In this document: piece by piece, positions 24,399 through 32,261 of the stretch
Layout: the number at the start of each line of letters is the position of its first letter
Numbering within the stretch: position 1 is the stretch's first letter
Origin: Akkermansiaceae bacterium
GTDB taxonomy: Bacteria; Verrucomicrobiota; Verrucomicrobiia; Verrucomicrobiales; Akkermansiaceae
DNA length: 32,261 bases
Reading direction: 5' to 3'
Assembly (NCBI GenBank): GCA_023301765.1
Contig: JALZUC010000032.1
Location: 1-32,261 of the forward strand
Position numbers and translations under genes: made by a program
Notes under the pieces: generated by a model
Database searches by the model: none
What the model was told of the DNA's origin: nothing
The model's input: only the letters and a program-made list of their open reading frames with translations

Positions 24399-26126
24399 CT
24401 AGGTGGATCCAGTTGGCTTGGCCATTTTGTGCTTTGGTGGCTCGGTAAGCATGTCTTCGAGTGCTGCCCCAGCAGGGATCATAGGGAAGACGTTATCGGT
24501 CTTGATACATTCAGCGTGGATGAGCACTGGGCCATCTTTAATGGCAAAGGCTTTCTCTAACTGTTTTTTAACATCAGCTGGGCGCTTGATGTTAAATGAT
24601 GGTATTCCGTATGCGGCGGCGAGCTTGCAGAAGTCAGGATTCCCTTCCAAGTCTACACCAGACTCACGGTCATCAAAGAAGAGTTCCTGCCACTGGCGAA
24701 CCATGCCAAGGTAGTGGTTATTAAGAACTACTATTTTTACAGGGAGTTTATGGATAGCCGCAGTGGAGAGTTCAAAGAGCGTCATCTGAAAGCCGCCATC
24801 ACCACTGATGGAAATAACAGTTTCATCTGGGCATGCCAGCTGGGCTCCGATAGCGGCAGGGAAGCCAAAGCCCATAGTGCCTGCACCACCGGATGATATC
24901 CATTTCCATGAGGCATTTGTTTTGTAGAACTGTGCTGCCCACATCTGGTGCTGACCTACGTCTGTAGTAACGATGGCGTCACCTCCAGCGATTTGATACA
25001 TTTCATCAATAACCTGCTGCATGCGGAGGCCTCCTTGCTTACGGTAGGAGAGTGGGAACTTTTTCTTCCATCCGTCTATTTCAGCAAGCCATGACTCAGT
25101 GGGAAGGCCAGAGATACGTTTGTTAATTTCTGTTAGTGCTGTTTTGGCATCTGCTATGATTTTAATATCTGTTTTGATCATCTTATCCATTTCCGAGGCA
25201 TCGATATCAATATGGATGATTTTTGCATCTTTACAGAATTTATCGGCTTGGCCGATGATACGATCGTCAAAACGTGAGCCGACGTTGATGAGTAGGTCAC
25301 AGCCGCAGATGGCTTTGTTTGCGTAAGCGGTGCCGTGCATACCTAGCATACCGAGTGAAAGAGGGTGCTCCTCAGGGAATACACCTTTACCAAGTAGGGT
25401 GGATGTTACGGGGCAGTTTAATGTTTCGGCTAGTTCCTTAAGTTCAGCGTCAGCACCGGAGATCATGGTGCCGTGCCCTGCTAAGATGAGAGGTCTCTGC
25501 GCCTTGTGAATAAGCTGGAGGGCTTCATCAATCTGGGCGGCTTCTACGCTGTATGACTTCTCTGGCTGGTAGCCGGGGAGATCAAGTTCAGGGTCCATGT
25601 CTCCAGAGAATGGACCCTGGGTGATGTCTTTAGGGAGGTCAATGAGTACTGGGCCGGGTCTGCCGCTGGTGGCAATATGGTAGGCCTCACGTGCTACGCG
25701 GGGGATCTCATTGGTGTCTTTTACGAGGTAGTTGTGCTTAACAACTGGCATGGTGATGCCGAAGATGTCTGCTTCTTGGAAGGCGTCTTTACCGAGCATC
25801 CATGTAACCTGCTGGCCGCAAAGAATGATCATGGGTACGGAATCCATCTGAGCGGTCATAATACCTGTGATAGTATTACCGGCACCTGGGCCGGAGGTTA
25901 CGAGAACTACGGCTGGCTTACCAGTAGCGCGGGCATAGCCGTCTGCCATGTGACAGCAGCCTTGCTCATGACGAGCTAGCACAAACTCGATATTACTTTT
26001 TACGGTGACGAGTGCATCAAAGATGGGGATAGCTGCTCCACCGGAGTATCCGAAGATGTATTCGACCCCGAGGTTATCGAGGGTTTTGATAAGAGCTTGT
26101 GCTCCGTCTAGTTCTTGAGTGCTCAT
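24399..26126 (-). CDS. ilvB: Acetolactate synthase large (catalytic) subunit
   Basis: ThDP- and FAD-dependent condensation of pyruvate with pyruvate or 2-oxobutanoate, the common step to valine, leucine and isoleucine. Counted from the ATG at 26126 it has 575 residues. Blocks present: GVEYIFGYSGGAAIPIFDAL, the catalytic Glu in ARHEQG, SGPGAGN, GCDLLINVGSRFDDR, the ThDP motif SGDGGFQMTLFELST...LNN (the Gly-Asp-Gly to Asn-Asn span), and GMVRQWQELFF. An upstream in-frame GTG/ATG at 26204 would add 26 residues of unlikely character, so MSTQELDG is preferred. ilvA, also in this window, supplies 2-oxobutanoate. Confidence 0.96.
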   Translation of the reverse strand: MSTQELDGAQALIKTLDNLGVEYIFGYSGGAAIPIFDALVTVKSNIEFVLARHEQGCCHMADGYARATGKPAVVLVTSGPGAGNTITGIMTAQMDSVPMIILCGQQVTWMLGKDAFQEADIFGITMPVVKHNYLVKDTNEIPRVAREAYHIATSGRPGPVLIDLPKDITQGPFSGDMDPELDLPGYQPEKSYSVEAAQIDEALQLIHKAQRPLILAGHGTMISGADAELKELAETLNCPVTSTLLGKGVFPEEHPLSLGMLGMHGTAYANKAICGCDLLINVGSRFDDRIIGQADKFCKDAKIIHIDIDASEMDKMIKTDIKIIADAKTALTEINKRISGLPTESWLAEIDGWKKKFPLSYRKQGGLRMQQVIDEMYQIAGGDAIVTTDVGQHQMWAAQFYKTNASWKWISSGGAGTMGFGFPAAIGAQLACPDETVISISGDGGFQMTLFELSTAAIHKLPVKIVVLNNHYLGMVRQWQELFFDDRESGVDLEGNPDFCKLAAAYGIPSFNIKRPADVKKQLEKAFAIKDGPVLIHAECIKTDNVFPMIPAGAALEDMLTEPPKHKMAKPTGST

Positions 26127-26194
26127 GGGCTGTGTTTGATTGAAAATTAGCGTTTCGAGGGACAAGTACACTAATGGGGGTGATTTGTAAAATG

Positions 26195-26228
26195 AAAACG
26201 GCACGTTTTGGTGTAAACGTGCCGTTTT
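26195..26228 (-). terminator. Strong terminator of the transaldolase gene
   Basis: AAAACGGCACGTTT (26195-26208) pairs with AAACGTGCCGTTTT (26215-26228), a 14-base-pair stem with a six-base loop. T-runs exist on both strands (TTTTCATTTT on the minus, GTTTTTT on the plus). It lies 50 bases past the transaldolase stop and before the ilvB start, so it ends tal transcription and insulates ilvBN. Confidence 0.9.
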
Positions 26229-26277
26229 TTGTGATTTTATTTTTTTGAAAAACGCTTCCAGTGGGGGAAGTTGGGTT

Positions 26278-27234
26278 TTAACCCAGTAGTTCGAGGATTA
26301 AGTTTTCGAGTTTTACGATGTCAGCTGAAAAGCTGCGGATACCTTGAGCTGTTTTCTCAGTGGCCATGGCATCTTCATTAAACATGAAGCGGAAAGCTTG
26401 CTCATCGAGTGAGATTTTTTCTTCAGCACATGTTTGAGCAGTGTCTTCTGAGAGCTTGCATACGAGTTCGCCATCGGTGTTCTGAAGTTCTTCTAGTAGA
26501 CCGGGGCTGATAGTGAGGAGGTCGCAGCCAGCAAGTTCAGTGATCTGGCCGGCATTACGGAATGATGCGCCCATGACTTCAGTTTTATAACCGAACTTCT
26601 TGTAGTAGTTATAGATCTGCGTGACGGACTGTACACCTGGGTCTTCAGATCCTTTGTAATCGATACCAGTATCATTTTTATACCAGTCATAAATACGGCC
26701 TACAAATGGGGAGATAAGCTGCACTTTAGCTTCTGCACAGGCTACGGCTTGAGCAAATGCGAAGAGAAGAGTGAGGTTACAGTGGATACCTTCACGCTCT
26801 AGCTCTTCAGCTGCGCGGATGCCTTCCCATGTGGAGGCTATTTTGATAAGGATGCGATCCTTGCTTATACCTTCTTTTTCATAGAGCCCGATGAGGTGGC
26901 GTGCCTTAGCAACAGTGCCTGCGGTGTCAAAGGAGAGGCGTGCATCTACTTCAGTAGAGACGCGGCCTGGAACGATTTTAAGGATTTCCAAACCAAAAAG
27001 GATGAGGATGCGGTCGATAATACTTTCGAGTAGTGCTGCGTCTTCGAGAGTTGACCCTTGATGTTCATTGACAGCTTGCTCTACGAGGTGTTTGTATTCT
27101 GGTTTGGCGGCAGCTTGTAGGATGAGCGATGGATTTGTAGTGGCGTCTTGTGGCTGGTATTCTTCCATGGAAGTAAAGTCTCCAGTATCAGCGACTACAG
27201 TGGTGTATTTCTTGAGTTGTTCGAGATGGTTCAT
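26278..27234 (-). CDS. tal: Transaldolase
   Basis: Transfers a dihydroxyacetone unit between sugar phosphates in the non-oxidative pentose phosphate pathway. The 318-residue protein has the TalB-type length and motifs: Asp17 in [20 protein letters not shown] (27-39), the Schiff-base Lys131 in [23 protein letters not shown] and [12 protein letters not shown]. The C-terminal block GVKSV-like is [28 protein letters not shown]. Single gene with its own strong terminator; the ATG at 27234 is the family start. Confidence 0.96.
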   Translation of the reverse strand: MNHLEQLKKYTTVVADTGDFTSMEEYQPQDATTNPSLILQAAAKPEYKHLVEQAVNEHQGSTLEDAALLESIIDRILILFGLEILKIVPGRVSTEVDARLSFDTAGTVAKARHLIGLYEKEGISKDRILIKIASTWEGIRAAEELEREGIHCNLTLLFAFAQAVACAEAKVQLISPFVGRIYDWYKNDTGIDYKGSEDPGVQSVTQIYNYYKKFGYKTEVMGASFRNAGQITELAGCDLLTISPGLLEELQNTDGELVCKLSEDTAQTCAEEKISLDEQAFRFMFNEDAMATEKTAQGIRSFSADIVKLENLILELLG

Positions 27235-27285
27235 GATGAATTAAATTCATAATCGTTGCTGGTGATGTTGCAAGGAGGATATTTG

Positions 27286-27522
27286 CTATCTTGATTTGTA
27301 TTTCTGGTTGAAGCCTGTGTAGGGCGCCTCGCCGCCAAATTTGTGGTAGAGTGAAAAATTATTATGCGCGCGATCGATGCCGTCCATCTCTATATCGTTA
27401 CGATGAATAATGGGGATAGCCGGGGCATGCTCAACTGGAAGGGAAGTAGTATTTTTTTTATTAAGTAAGTTAGATCGGCGAAAAGTTTTAGGCTGCCCCT
27501 TTACGCTCCTTAGCTGGATCAC
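27286..27522 (-). CDS. Possible small hypothetical protein
   Basis: A 78-codon frame with a GTG start (27522) and TAG stop in what is otherwise a 384-base gap between transaldolase and the next gene. The codons look like coding sequence of this genome (many ATC, TAC, GGC, CTC), and the C-terminal 35 residues, with MDGIDRAHNNFSLYHKFGGE, have ordinary protein composition. No recognised domain. There is no good Shine-Dalgarno before the GTG, but that is usual here. An internal ATG at residue 46 would give a 33-residue peptide. Moderately likely real. Confidence 0.4.
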   Translation of the reverse strand: MIQLRSVKGQPKTFRRSNLLNKKNTTSLPVEHAPAIPIIHRNDIEMDGIDRAHNNFSLYHKFGGEAPYTGFNQKYKSR

Positions 27523-27548
27523 CTGAGACTAGGTTCTGAGATGTAGGG

Positions 27549-27578
27549 TTGACATATGGGATTTATTGATGGTAATTA
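27549..27578 (+). promoter_or_regulatory. Possible promoter of the 627-residue protein gene
   Basis: A perfect TTGACA (27549-27554) is followed after 18 bases by TAATTA (27573-27578), about 40 bases before the ATG. The -10 match is poor, so only the -35 box is convincing. Confidence 0.3.
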
Positions 27579-27618
27579 TGATTATTAGATTTCCCCTTTC
27601 CTTTAAACCTTTTCTTAT

Positions 27619-29502
27619 ATGACATTTACAAATTCCATTAATGGCTTTGACGGCGCACAAGAGCTCCTCATCAAACTCGTAGAACAAAGTCCGGATGACT
27701 GGGAAACCCGAAAGAGGGTGGTAAACGTACTTTATGATGCTGAATTTCACCATGAAGCAGCAGATTTGGCATGGGGTGCGCCTGAGATTCCCCCTGTGAC
27801 TGAAGAAATTGCATTTACTGTTAGAGTTGTCTCTATGGGCAGGCCGGAGCGTGCTGTGCGCCTAGTTACAACCATGCTCAAAGCTAATCAGGATAATCCT
27901 CAAGAGTGCATGAATATTGCAAAGGCTTTGATGGGGGAGGGTTTATCTTTACAGGCGCTTCGCTTTTATGGTGTTGCTACTGCCAAAGATATTAATCTGG
28001 TAGATACGGAGTTTGAAATGGCAGTGATAGATGCAGATACTGGTGATGATTCATGGGCTGAGCTTGTGACAGCGGATGACTTTCCCTGGGACGGGCCTCG
28101 TGATATGACTATCGAGGATGCTACTACTCATGATGCCGCTGAGGGTAACTCTGCCGCTGAGGTTTTACTTAATAGTGTGACTCAGAGAGTTCCTTTGAAG
28201 GCTCCCATACAAGCCCAAACAGAAGCTGTAAGATCAGTATTACCTCCCAAGTCTCCAGGCAGCGAGTCTAGGCCTACAGCTCCAGCTGAAACTGTGGCAA
28301 CAAATGAGAAAAGTAACCCTGCTCCAGAGACTGAACTTTCAGCGTCTGTGGGAAATGAAAATGATAAGTTAATATCCCTAGTAAAACCTGCTGAACAGGT
28401 AAAACCAGCGCCAATAAATGAGAGCCCAGCAGTGGTGACTCAGCTTGTAGCTGCGCCAGTGCCAGCACTAAATAACAGAGTGACTACTCATGTAAACACA
28501 GCTGTTACGCCGCCGCCAACACCTGCTACAGCAATTATTGAAGGGCTTAAGCCCAGCTCCAGTGATGGACTTGTTGCTAGGGTGCCTGAAGTAGTACTAG
28601 CAGCCCCTGCGCAGTCTGTTCAGGCTGCTATAGCTGGAGCAGCAGCTGAGAAATTTAATACGCAACCCGTAGTTGAGGAGTCTGTTACGTCATTAGAGAC
28701 TAATTCAGTAAGTAATACTCCCGTAGTTTCTGATGAAACACAGCGCTCTGATATGGGTAATAATGAGGGGCTTAGTGATGAGCCTTATGAAGATGATGGA
28801 GATGTTAATGATTTATCAAGTAATAGTCTTGTAAAGCGCCAGCTCTATTCATCCAAATCTAAATCAGAGGGGGTGTTCTCTTCACTGACAGGAATATTTA
28901 AACGCTCTAAAGCGGATCAGAATAATGACGAGGATACAGCTTTGGAGAATGCTGTCAGTGTGACGGATGAGGCCTCTGCCTCCAAGCAGAAGAAGGGATC
29001 TCAGGATAAAAAGGCTAAAGAAGCCCCAATAGGTCATGTTCAACCCAATAGCAATCCTGTGACGACTACGGTTGTCCCTCGGCGCGAGCCTAAAGGTTAT
29101 GAGCCGCCAAAGGAGCTTGATGGACGCACTCAGCTAGTAGCTCTGGCACCACAAGACGGGAATATCTATTTTGAAGAGCTAATTGAAAAATATAATGATC
29201 TCCCTCTTGATGAGCTTCCTCCTGCTGTTACCGTTGCACGGGATATGGCTAATGTAGATTATTTAGGACTTGTTCAAGCCGCCTGTGTTAAGGATCTTGA
29301 TGCGTTCTCAAAGCTACTAGGTCTCCACCGTGTGATGACTGAGGCTAATTGCCCAGGCTGGGTGGATGATATGAACTTACTTCGTAAGGGGTATGGTGAT
29401 GCTGTTCTCGCTACCGTAGTTTCCAAATACAGTGTGTCAGAATGCCGTGAAATACTAGGGGCTGTTTATCAACGCCCTGGTGAGCAAAAGGTAGCAGGCT
29501 AA
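27619..29502 (+). CDS. Large protein with N-terminal helical repeats and long disordered middle
   Basis: I do not recognise a named family. The 627 residues divide in three. About 1-150 is helical and TPR-like (GAQELLIKLVEQSPDDWETR; then RAVRLVTTMLKANQDNPQEC; KALMGEGLSLQALRFYGVA). About 185-480 is low complexity: Pro/Ala/Val/Thr-rich, then an acidic stretch (DEPYEDDGDVND) and a Lys-rich one (KQKKGSQDKKAKEAP). About 495-627 is a separate folded-looking domain (YEPPKELDGRTQLVALAPQDG; DLDAFSKLLGLHRVM; YSVSECREILGAVYQRP). No signal peptide or membrane segment, so probably cytoplasmic. The layout suggests a scaffold or adaptor. Its stop codon overlaps the stop of the convergent small gene in the tetranucleotide CTAA. 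Confidence 0.85.
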   Translation: MTFTNSINGFDGAQELLIKLVEQSPDDWETRKRVVNVLYDAEFHHEAADLAWGAPEIPPVTEEIAFTVRVVSMGRPERAVRLVTTMLKANQDNPQECMNIAKALMGEGLSLQALRFYGVATAKDINLVDTEFEMAVIDADTGDDSWAELVTADDFPWDGPRDMTIEDATTHDAAEGNSAAEVLLNSVTQRVPLKAPIQAQTEAVRSVLPPKSPGSESRPTAPAETVATNEKSNPAPETELSASVGNENDKLISLVKPAEQVKPAPINESPAVVTQLVAAPVPALNNRVTTHVNTAVTPPPTPATAIIEGLKPSSSDGLVARVPEVVLAAPAQSVQAAIAGAAAEKFNTQPVVEESVTSLETNSVSNTPVVSDETQRSDMGNNEGLSDEPYEDDGDVNDLSSNSLVKRQLYSSKSKSEGVFSSLTGIFKRSKADQNNDEDTALENAVSVTDEASASKQKKGSQDKKAKEAPIGHVQPNSNPVTTTVVPRREPKGYEPPKELDGRTQLVALAPQDGNIYFEELIEKYNDLPLDELPPAVTVARDMANVDYLGLVQAACVKDLDAFSKLLGLHRVMTEANCPGWVDDMNLLRKGYGDAVLATVVSKYSVSECREILGAVYQRPGEQKVAG

Positions 29503-29753
29503 TCTGACACTGTATAGCTGAGCTTATAATTGCCGTTTGGCTGTGGCAGTAGTTTTCTTAGTTTGAGGTGGTAGGACTGCGCTAAATAGTGCTGTCCAGA
29601 CCCTAAGAGGGTTTTACTATTTAGACCTCCAATGAGGAGTGTAGCATTGATGGTTATTTCCAGTTGAGCGCCTGGTGAGAGACTTGCCAAACATTGCTTA
29701 GAGGTAAGTTTGCCATCTGCTGAGATTGATGCTTTTAAAATTTGAGAATTCAT
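29499..29753 (-). CDS. Small hypothetical protein
   Basis: An 84-residue frame from an ATG at 29753. It has the alternation of a small beta-sandwich (LEITINATLLIGGLNS; QSYHLKLRKLLPQPNGNYKL) and no recognised domain, signal peptide or membrane segment. It converges on the large gene with overlapping stop codons. Codons look native. The 299 bases upstream (29754-30052) hold only a short ATGAGA/TCTCAT repeat near 29824-29842 and the leader of the next gene. Confidence 0.5.
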   Translation of the reverse strand: MNSQILKASISADGKLTSKQCLASLSPGAQLEITINATLLIGGLNSKTLLGSGQHYLAQSYHLKLRKLLPQPNGNYKLSYTVSD

Positions 29754-30013
29754 ACGGCTAGGATAGGAGTTTGAGAGTGTGAATTTCTAGTAGTAGCTGT
29801 ATGTGTTTGTGATAGCAAGAATGAGAGGTATTCTTCTCATACGGCGCTGAATTCTAGGTGAGGTAAATGCACTTTCTGTGTGTTTTGATAGGGGGCTTTA
29901 TTACCAGAAGTAGGGATCTACTTTAATCGATTATGATTGGTTCCTTATACAGTGTCACCAAGTGTTAGACATACTTATTGGTAATAATTCCAGTTGCAAA
30001 GATGATACTAATA

Positions 30014-30030
30014 GAGTCCCTTCGGAGGGA
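30014..30030 (+). other. TTCG-loop mini-hairpin before the glutaredoxin-like gene
   Basis: TCCC/GGGA around TTCGGA forms a small stable hairpin (TCCCTTCGGAGGGA) about 22 bases before the ATG. It contains GGAGGG, which could serve as a ribosome-binding element that the hairpin hides. Speculative. Confidence 0.3.
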
Positions 30031-30052
30031 GAGAATTAATCTTTAATATACT

Positions 30053-30364
30053 ATGAGTGAAACTAATCTTAAAATAACCTGCTATCTAAAAACTTTTTGT
30101 GGATGGAGTGAGGGCGTTCGAGCCATCATGCGTAAGTATGATCTTGAATTTACCGAGAAAGATATCATCAAAAATCAGGCGTTCCGCTGGGAGATGGAGC
30201 AGAAGAGTGGCCAGCCACTCAGCCCCTGCGTGATGATCAATGATGAGATGTTGGCAGATGTCTCAGGTGATGAAGTAGAGGAATACTTAGTGAGTAAAAA
30301 TCTAGTTAAAGCTAATGCGGCACCAGCTGATGCACCTACCGATAGCAGCTGCCCTGATCACTAG
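30053..30364 (+). CDS. Glutaredoxin-like protein
   Basis: Thioredoxin-fold thiol protein of 103 residues. The redox motif is CGWS (Cys16-Ser19) after KITCYLKTF, a one-Cys motif like the CGFS of monothiol glutaredoxins though the surrounding residues are not those of GrxD. The cis-Pro follows in QPLSPCVMIND (about 58-61) and the glutathione-side block is VSGDEVEEYL. It lacks the second active-site Cys, so it should act as a monothiol reductant or in Fe-S handling. The C-terminus is a short Ala/Pro tail ending SSCPDH. Convergent with rlmN with a seven-base gap. Confidence 0.8.
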   Translation: MSETNLKITCYLKTFCGWSEGVRAIMRKYDLEFTEKDIIKNQAFRWEMEQKSGQPLSPCVMINDEMLADVSGDEVEEYLVSKNLVKANAAPADAPTDSSCPDH

Positions 30365-30380
30365 GTGAATTTTACCTAGT
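30360..30380. terminator. Weak inverted repeat between glutaredoxin-like gene and rlmN
   Basis: ACTAGGT (30360-30366) and ACCTAGT (30374-30380) form a seven-base-pair stem with loop GAATTTT that includes both stop codons. A short T-run (AGTTTT) follows on the plus strand. It may act as a terminator for the glutaredoxin-like gene. Confidence 0.35.
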
Positions 30381-31478
30381 AGTTTTGATTGGCGCAGTAA
30401 TGATACCTTCAGCAGTTTCTTTTTTCAGTCTAAGCTGACCGCAGGCGGCGTTAATGTCGTGGCCTTTTTCTAGGCGTAATGTGGTATTAATTCCTGCGTC
30501 GGCCACGATGTCGCGGAAGGCGTAGCAGACTTCTTCGGAGGGGCGGGCCCAGTCTAAGCCTTCCACAGTGTTGTAGGGGATGAGATTAACCTTGGCGTTG
30601 ATACCCTTGGCTCGCTTGGCAAGGATGGTGGCTTGCTCAAGGGAATCATTAACCCCCTCTATGAGGATGTATTCTAAAGAAATTTTTTGTTTTTTAAATG
30701 TGCGCCAGTAGTGCAGGGAGTCGAAGAGTTCTTTGATCTGCCATTTTTTGTTCACGGGCATGATGAGGTCTCGGACGTCATCAGTAGCACCGTGTAGGGA
30801 GATAGCCAGGCGTATGGGCACGGGGAATTCTGCGAGTTTTTTGATGGCAGGAGCGAGCCCAGAGGTGGATACTGTGATGTGGCGTGCACCGATATTTAGG
30901 CCCCAATGACTGGTAATTACTTCCAGTGCTTTAATGAGATTTTTGATATTAGCTAGGGGTTCCCCCATACCCATAAAAACGATGTTGTTTATGGAGTTTC
31001 CTGTAAGCTTTTCTACCATCATCATTTGCCCTATGATTTCAGCAGCTGTTAGGTTCCGTGTGAATCCGGCAAGTCCAGAGGCACAGAATTTACATCCATA
31101 GGCACAGCCTACTTGGGAGGATACACATATGGTTTTTCGGTCTGATTGTTTACCATTAAGTCCCTTGGATGCAGGGATAAAGACGGTTTCTACATATCGG
31201 CCATCGTGTAGACGGAAGAGGAATTTACGTGTGGTGTCTTCTGAGCCCTTTGTTTCTACGTGGGTCATGTCAGAGATGTGAAATTCTGCACTGAGCCGGT
31301 TACGGAGTGGCTCTGAGAGATTGGTCATTTCAGAAATGTCCTGTACACGTTGCAGGTAGAGCCATTCTTGAACTTGTTTAGCACGGTAGGGTTTTTCCCC
31401 AGCGGTGGCGAAGAATGCTTCTAAGTCTTCTTTACTTAGTCCGAGAAGGGATGTGGTATTTTTTTCGAGAACAGACAC
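30372..31478 (-). CDS. rlmN: 23S rRNA (adenine2503-C2)-methyltransferase
   Basis: Radical-SAM enzyme that methylates C2 of A2503 in 23S rRNA (and A37 in some tRNAs). The 368-residue protein has the N-terminal helical domain (KPYRAKQVQEWLY), the cluster motif CAYGCKFC (Cys125, Cys129, Cys132), FMGMGEPLAN and the second catalytic Cys346 near the C-terminus in NAACGQLRLK. The family uses two Cys: the C-terminal one and one in the CVSSQVGC region. Start is GTG at 31478; no closer ATG keeps the N-terminal domain. A function in ribosome maturation fits the translation-rich window, but it is not in the operon. Confidence 0.95.
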   Translation of the reverse strand: MSVLEKNTTSLLGLSKEDLEAFFATAGEKPYRAKQVQEWLYLQRVQDISEMTNLSEPLRNRLSAEFHISDMTHVETKGSEDTTRKFLFRLHDGRYVETVFIPASKGLNGKQSDRKTICVSSQVGCAYGCKFCASGLAGFTRNLTAAEIIGQMMMVEKLTGNSINNIVFMGMGEPLANIKNLIKALEVITSHWGLNIGARHITVSTSGLAPAIKKLAEFPVPIRLAISLHGATDDVRDLIMPVNKKWQIKELFDSLHYWRTFKKQKISLEYILIEGVNDSLEQATILAKRAKGINAKVNLIPYNTVEGLDWARPSEEVCYAFRDIVADAGINTTLRLEKGHDINAACGQLRLKKETAEGIITAPIKTTR

Positions 31479-31613
31479 GGGAGGGGTATAGCATCTTTTT
31501 TAGAAAAGGCACGAATTTTAAGGTCATAACGAAATTATCGGGTGAATGATGCTTGATTGCTGAGGTGTATGGGCGAGAGTTCTGCCAGGTAGAATAATAT
31601 ATATCCCATTATC

Positions 31614-32261
31614 ATGAGCACTATAGCAAATAACCTTGTAGATACCGTCGGTAACACCCCATTGGTGAGATTAAATCATGTCACGAAAGGGCTACATGCC
31701 GAGATTCTTGTGAAGTGTGAGTTTTTTAACCCTCTTTTTAGTGTGAAAGACCGCATAGGTCGCGCAATGATCGAGACAGCAGAGAGAGATGGCTCTCTGC
31801 AGCCGGGAGGGACTATAGTGGAGCCTACATCTGGAAATACGGGCATCGCTCTGGCATTTGTCGCGCGGGCTAAGGGATACCGCTGTATTTTAACGATGCC
31901 TGAGACAATGTCTATGGAGCGCCGCATGCTGCTGCGTATGCTAGGTGCTGAGATTATCCTTACTCCTGGAGCAAAAGGTATGGGCGGGGCTATCGCTATG
32001 GCAAAGCAGACGTTGGAGGAGCTGGGTGAAGGCGCATTTGGGCCTAGTCAGTTTGATAACCCAGCGAATCCTGAGGTGCATCGCCAAACTACAGCTGAGG
32101 AAATCTGGAGAGCCACGGACGGTAGGGTAGATGCTTTTGTAGCAGGTGTGGGTACTGGTGGCACACTGACAGGAGTTAGTGAAGTTTTGAAAAGTCGCTG
32201 TGATATGAAGGCGTTTGCTGTAGAGCCAATGGATAGCCCTGTAATTTCTGGTGGAAAACCT
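31614..32261 (+). CDS. cysK: Cysteine synthase (O-acetylserine sulfhydrylase), cut by right edge
   Basis: PLP enzyme that makes cysteine from O-acetylserine and sulfide. The ATG at 31614 opens a frame of 216 codons that runs off the window without a stop; about two thirds of the usual 310 residues are seen. Family motifs: [12 protein letters not shown], the PLP Lys45 in [46 protein letters not shown] and the phosphate loop [10 protein letters not shown]. Start chosen by fit to the family N-terminus. CysK or CysM class cannot be fully separated, but FSVKDRI and PANPEVH fit CysK better. Confidence 0.92.
   Translation, partial: MSTIANNLVDTVGNTPLVRLNHVTKGLHAEILVKCEFFNPLFSVKDRIGRAMIETAERDGSLQPGGTIVEPTSGNTGIALAFVARAKGYRCILTMPETMSMERRMLLRMLGAEIILTPGAKGMGGAIAMAKQTLEELGEGAFGPSQFDNPANPEVHRQTTAEEIWRATDGRVDAFVAGVGTGGTLTGVSEVLKSRCDMKAFAVEPMDSPVISGGKP

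Noticed and set aside
25677-25979. 100-codon plus-strand frame within ilvB
   Set aside because: Antisense to conserved acetolactate synthase sequence and without domain features.
18035-27234. A biosynthetic cluster formed by ilvA, ilvBN, fba and tal
   Set aside because: Genes lie on both strands with their own terminators and are core metabolism; proximity is not a joint operon.

Overview
The window looks like chromosomal DNA of a free-living, heterotrophic Gram-negative bacterium. My best guess is Verrucomicrobiota, class Verrucomicrobiae. The reasons are the style of the proteins (a sialate-esterase/LamG/F5-8C secreted hydrolase, a SecY of 502 residues, long low-complexity tails on ribosomal proteins), the ribosomal operon without rpmD or rpsN at the usual places, and the scarcity of Shine-Dalgarno motifs. 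This placement is inference from protein character; no database search was possible.

Layout. (1) 1-2094: the C-terminal end of an ISAs1-family transposase cut by the left edge, followed directly by a secreted carbohydrate esterase with two binding-type modules. (2) 2095-2691: non-coding. It holds a terminator, a sigma70-like promoter with a GC-rich discriminator, and a leader that can fold into a three-way junction plus a long hairpin. (3) 2692-17947: one continuous str-S10-spc superoperon: rpsL, rpsG, fusA, rpsJ, rplC, rplD, rplW, rplB, rpsS, a non-ribosomal secreted coiled-coil gene, rplV, rpsC, rplP, rpmC, rpsQ, rplN, rplX, rplE, rpsH, rplF, rplR, rpsE, rplO, secY. It is closed by a strong terminator. 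tuf, rpsN, rpmD, map, infA and rpmJ are not at their common positions. (4) 18035-19967: biosynthetic threonine deaminase (ilvA) and a small Lys/Ala-rich basic protein, ended by a very long hairpin. (5) 20060-22876: a lipoprotein, a pterin-dehydratase-like protein with altered active-site residues, a VC0807-type membrane protein and class II fructose-bisphosphate aldolase. (6) 22999-27234: an inositol-monophosphatase-family enzyme, then ilvBN (acetolactate synthase) and transaldolase on the minus strand. (7) 27286-32261: a possible small ORF, a 627-residue helical-repeat/low-complexity protein, a small hypothetical, a glutaredoxin-like protein, rlmN, and a cysK-type cysteine synthase cut by the right edge.

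Functionally the window is mostly housekeeping: translation and protein export, branched-chain amino-acid synthesis (ilvA plus ilvBN on opposite strands), central carbon metabolism (fba, tal), and sulfur and thiol metabolism (cysK, glutaredoxin). I found no defence island, CRISPR array, prophage or complete new multi-gene system. The most unusual material is inside the ribosomal operon: an L22 protein fused to a helix-hairpin-helix domain, a secreted coiled-coil protein gene immediately upstream of it, an Arg-Gly repeat tail on S5, and candidate RNA structures ahead of rpsL and secY.
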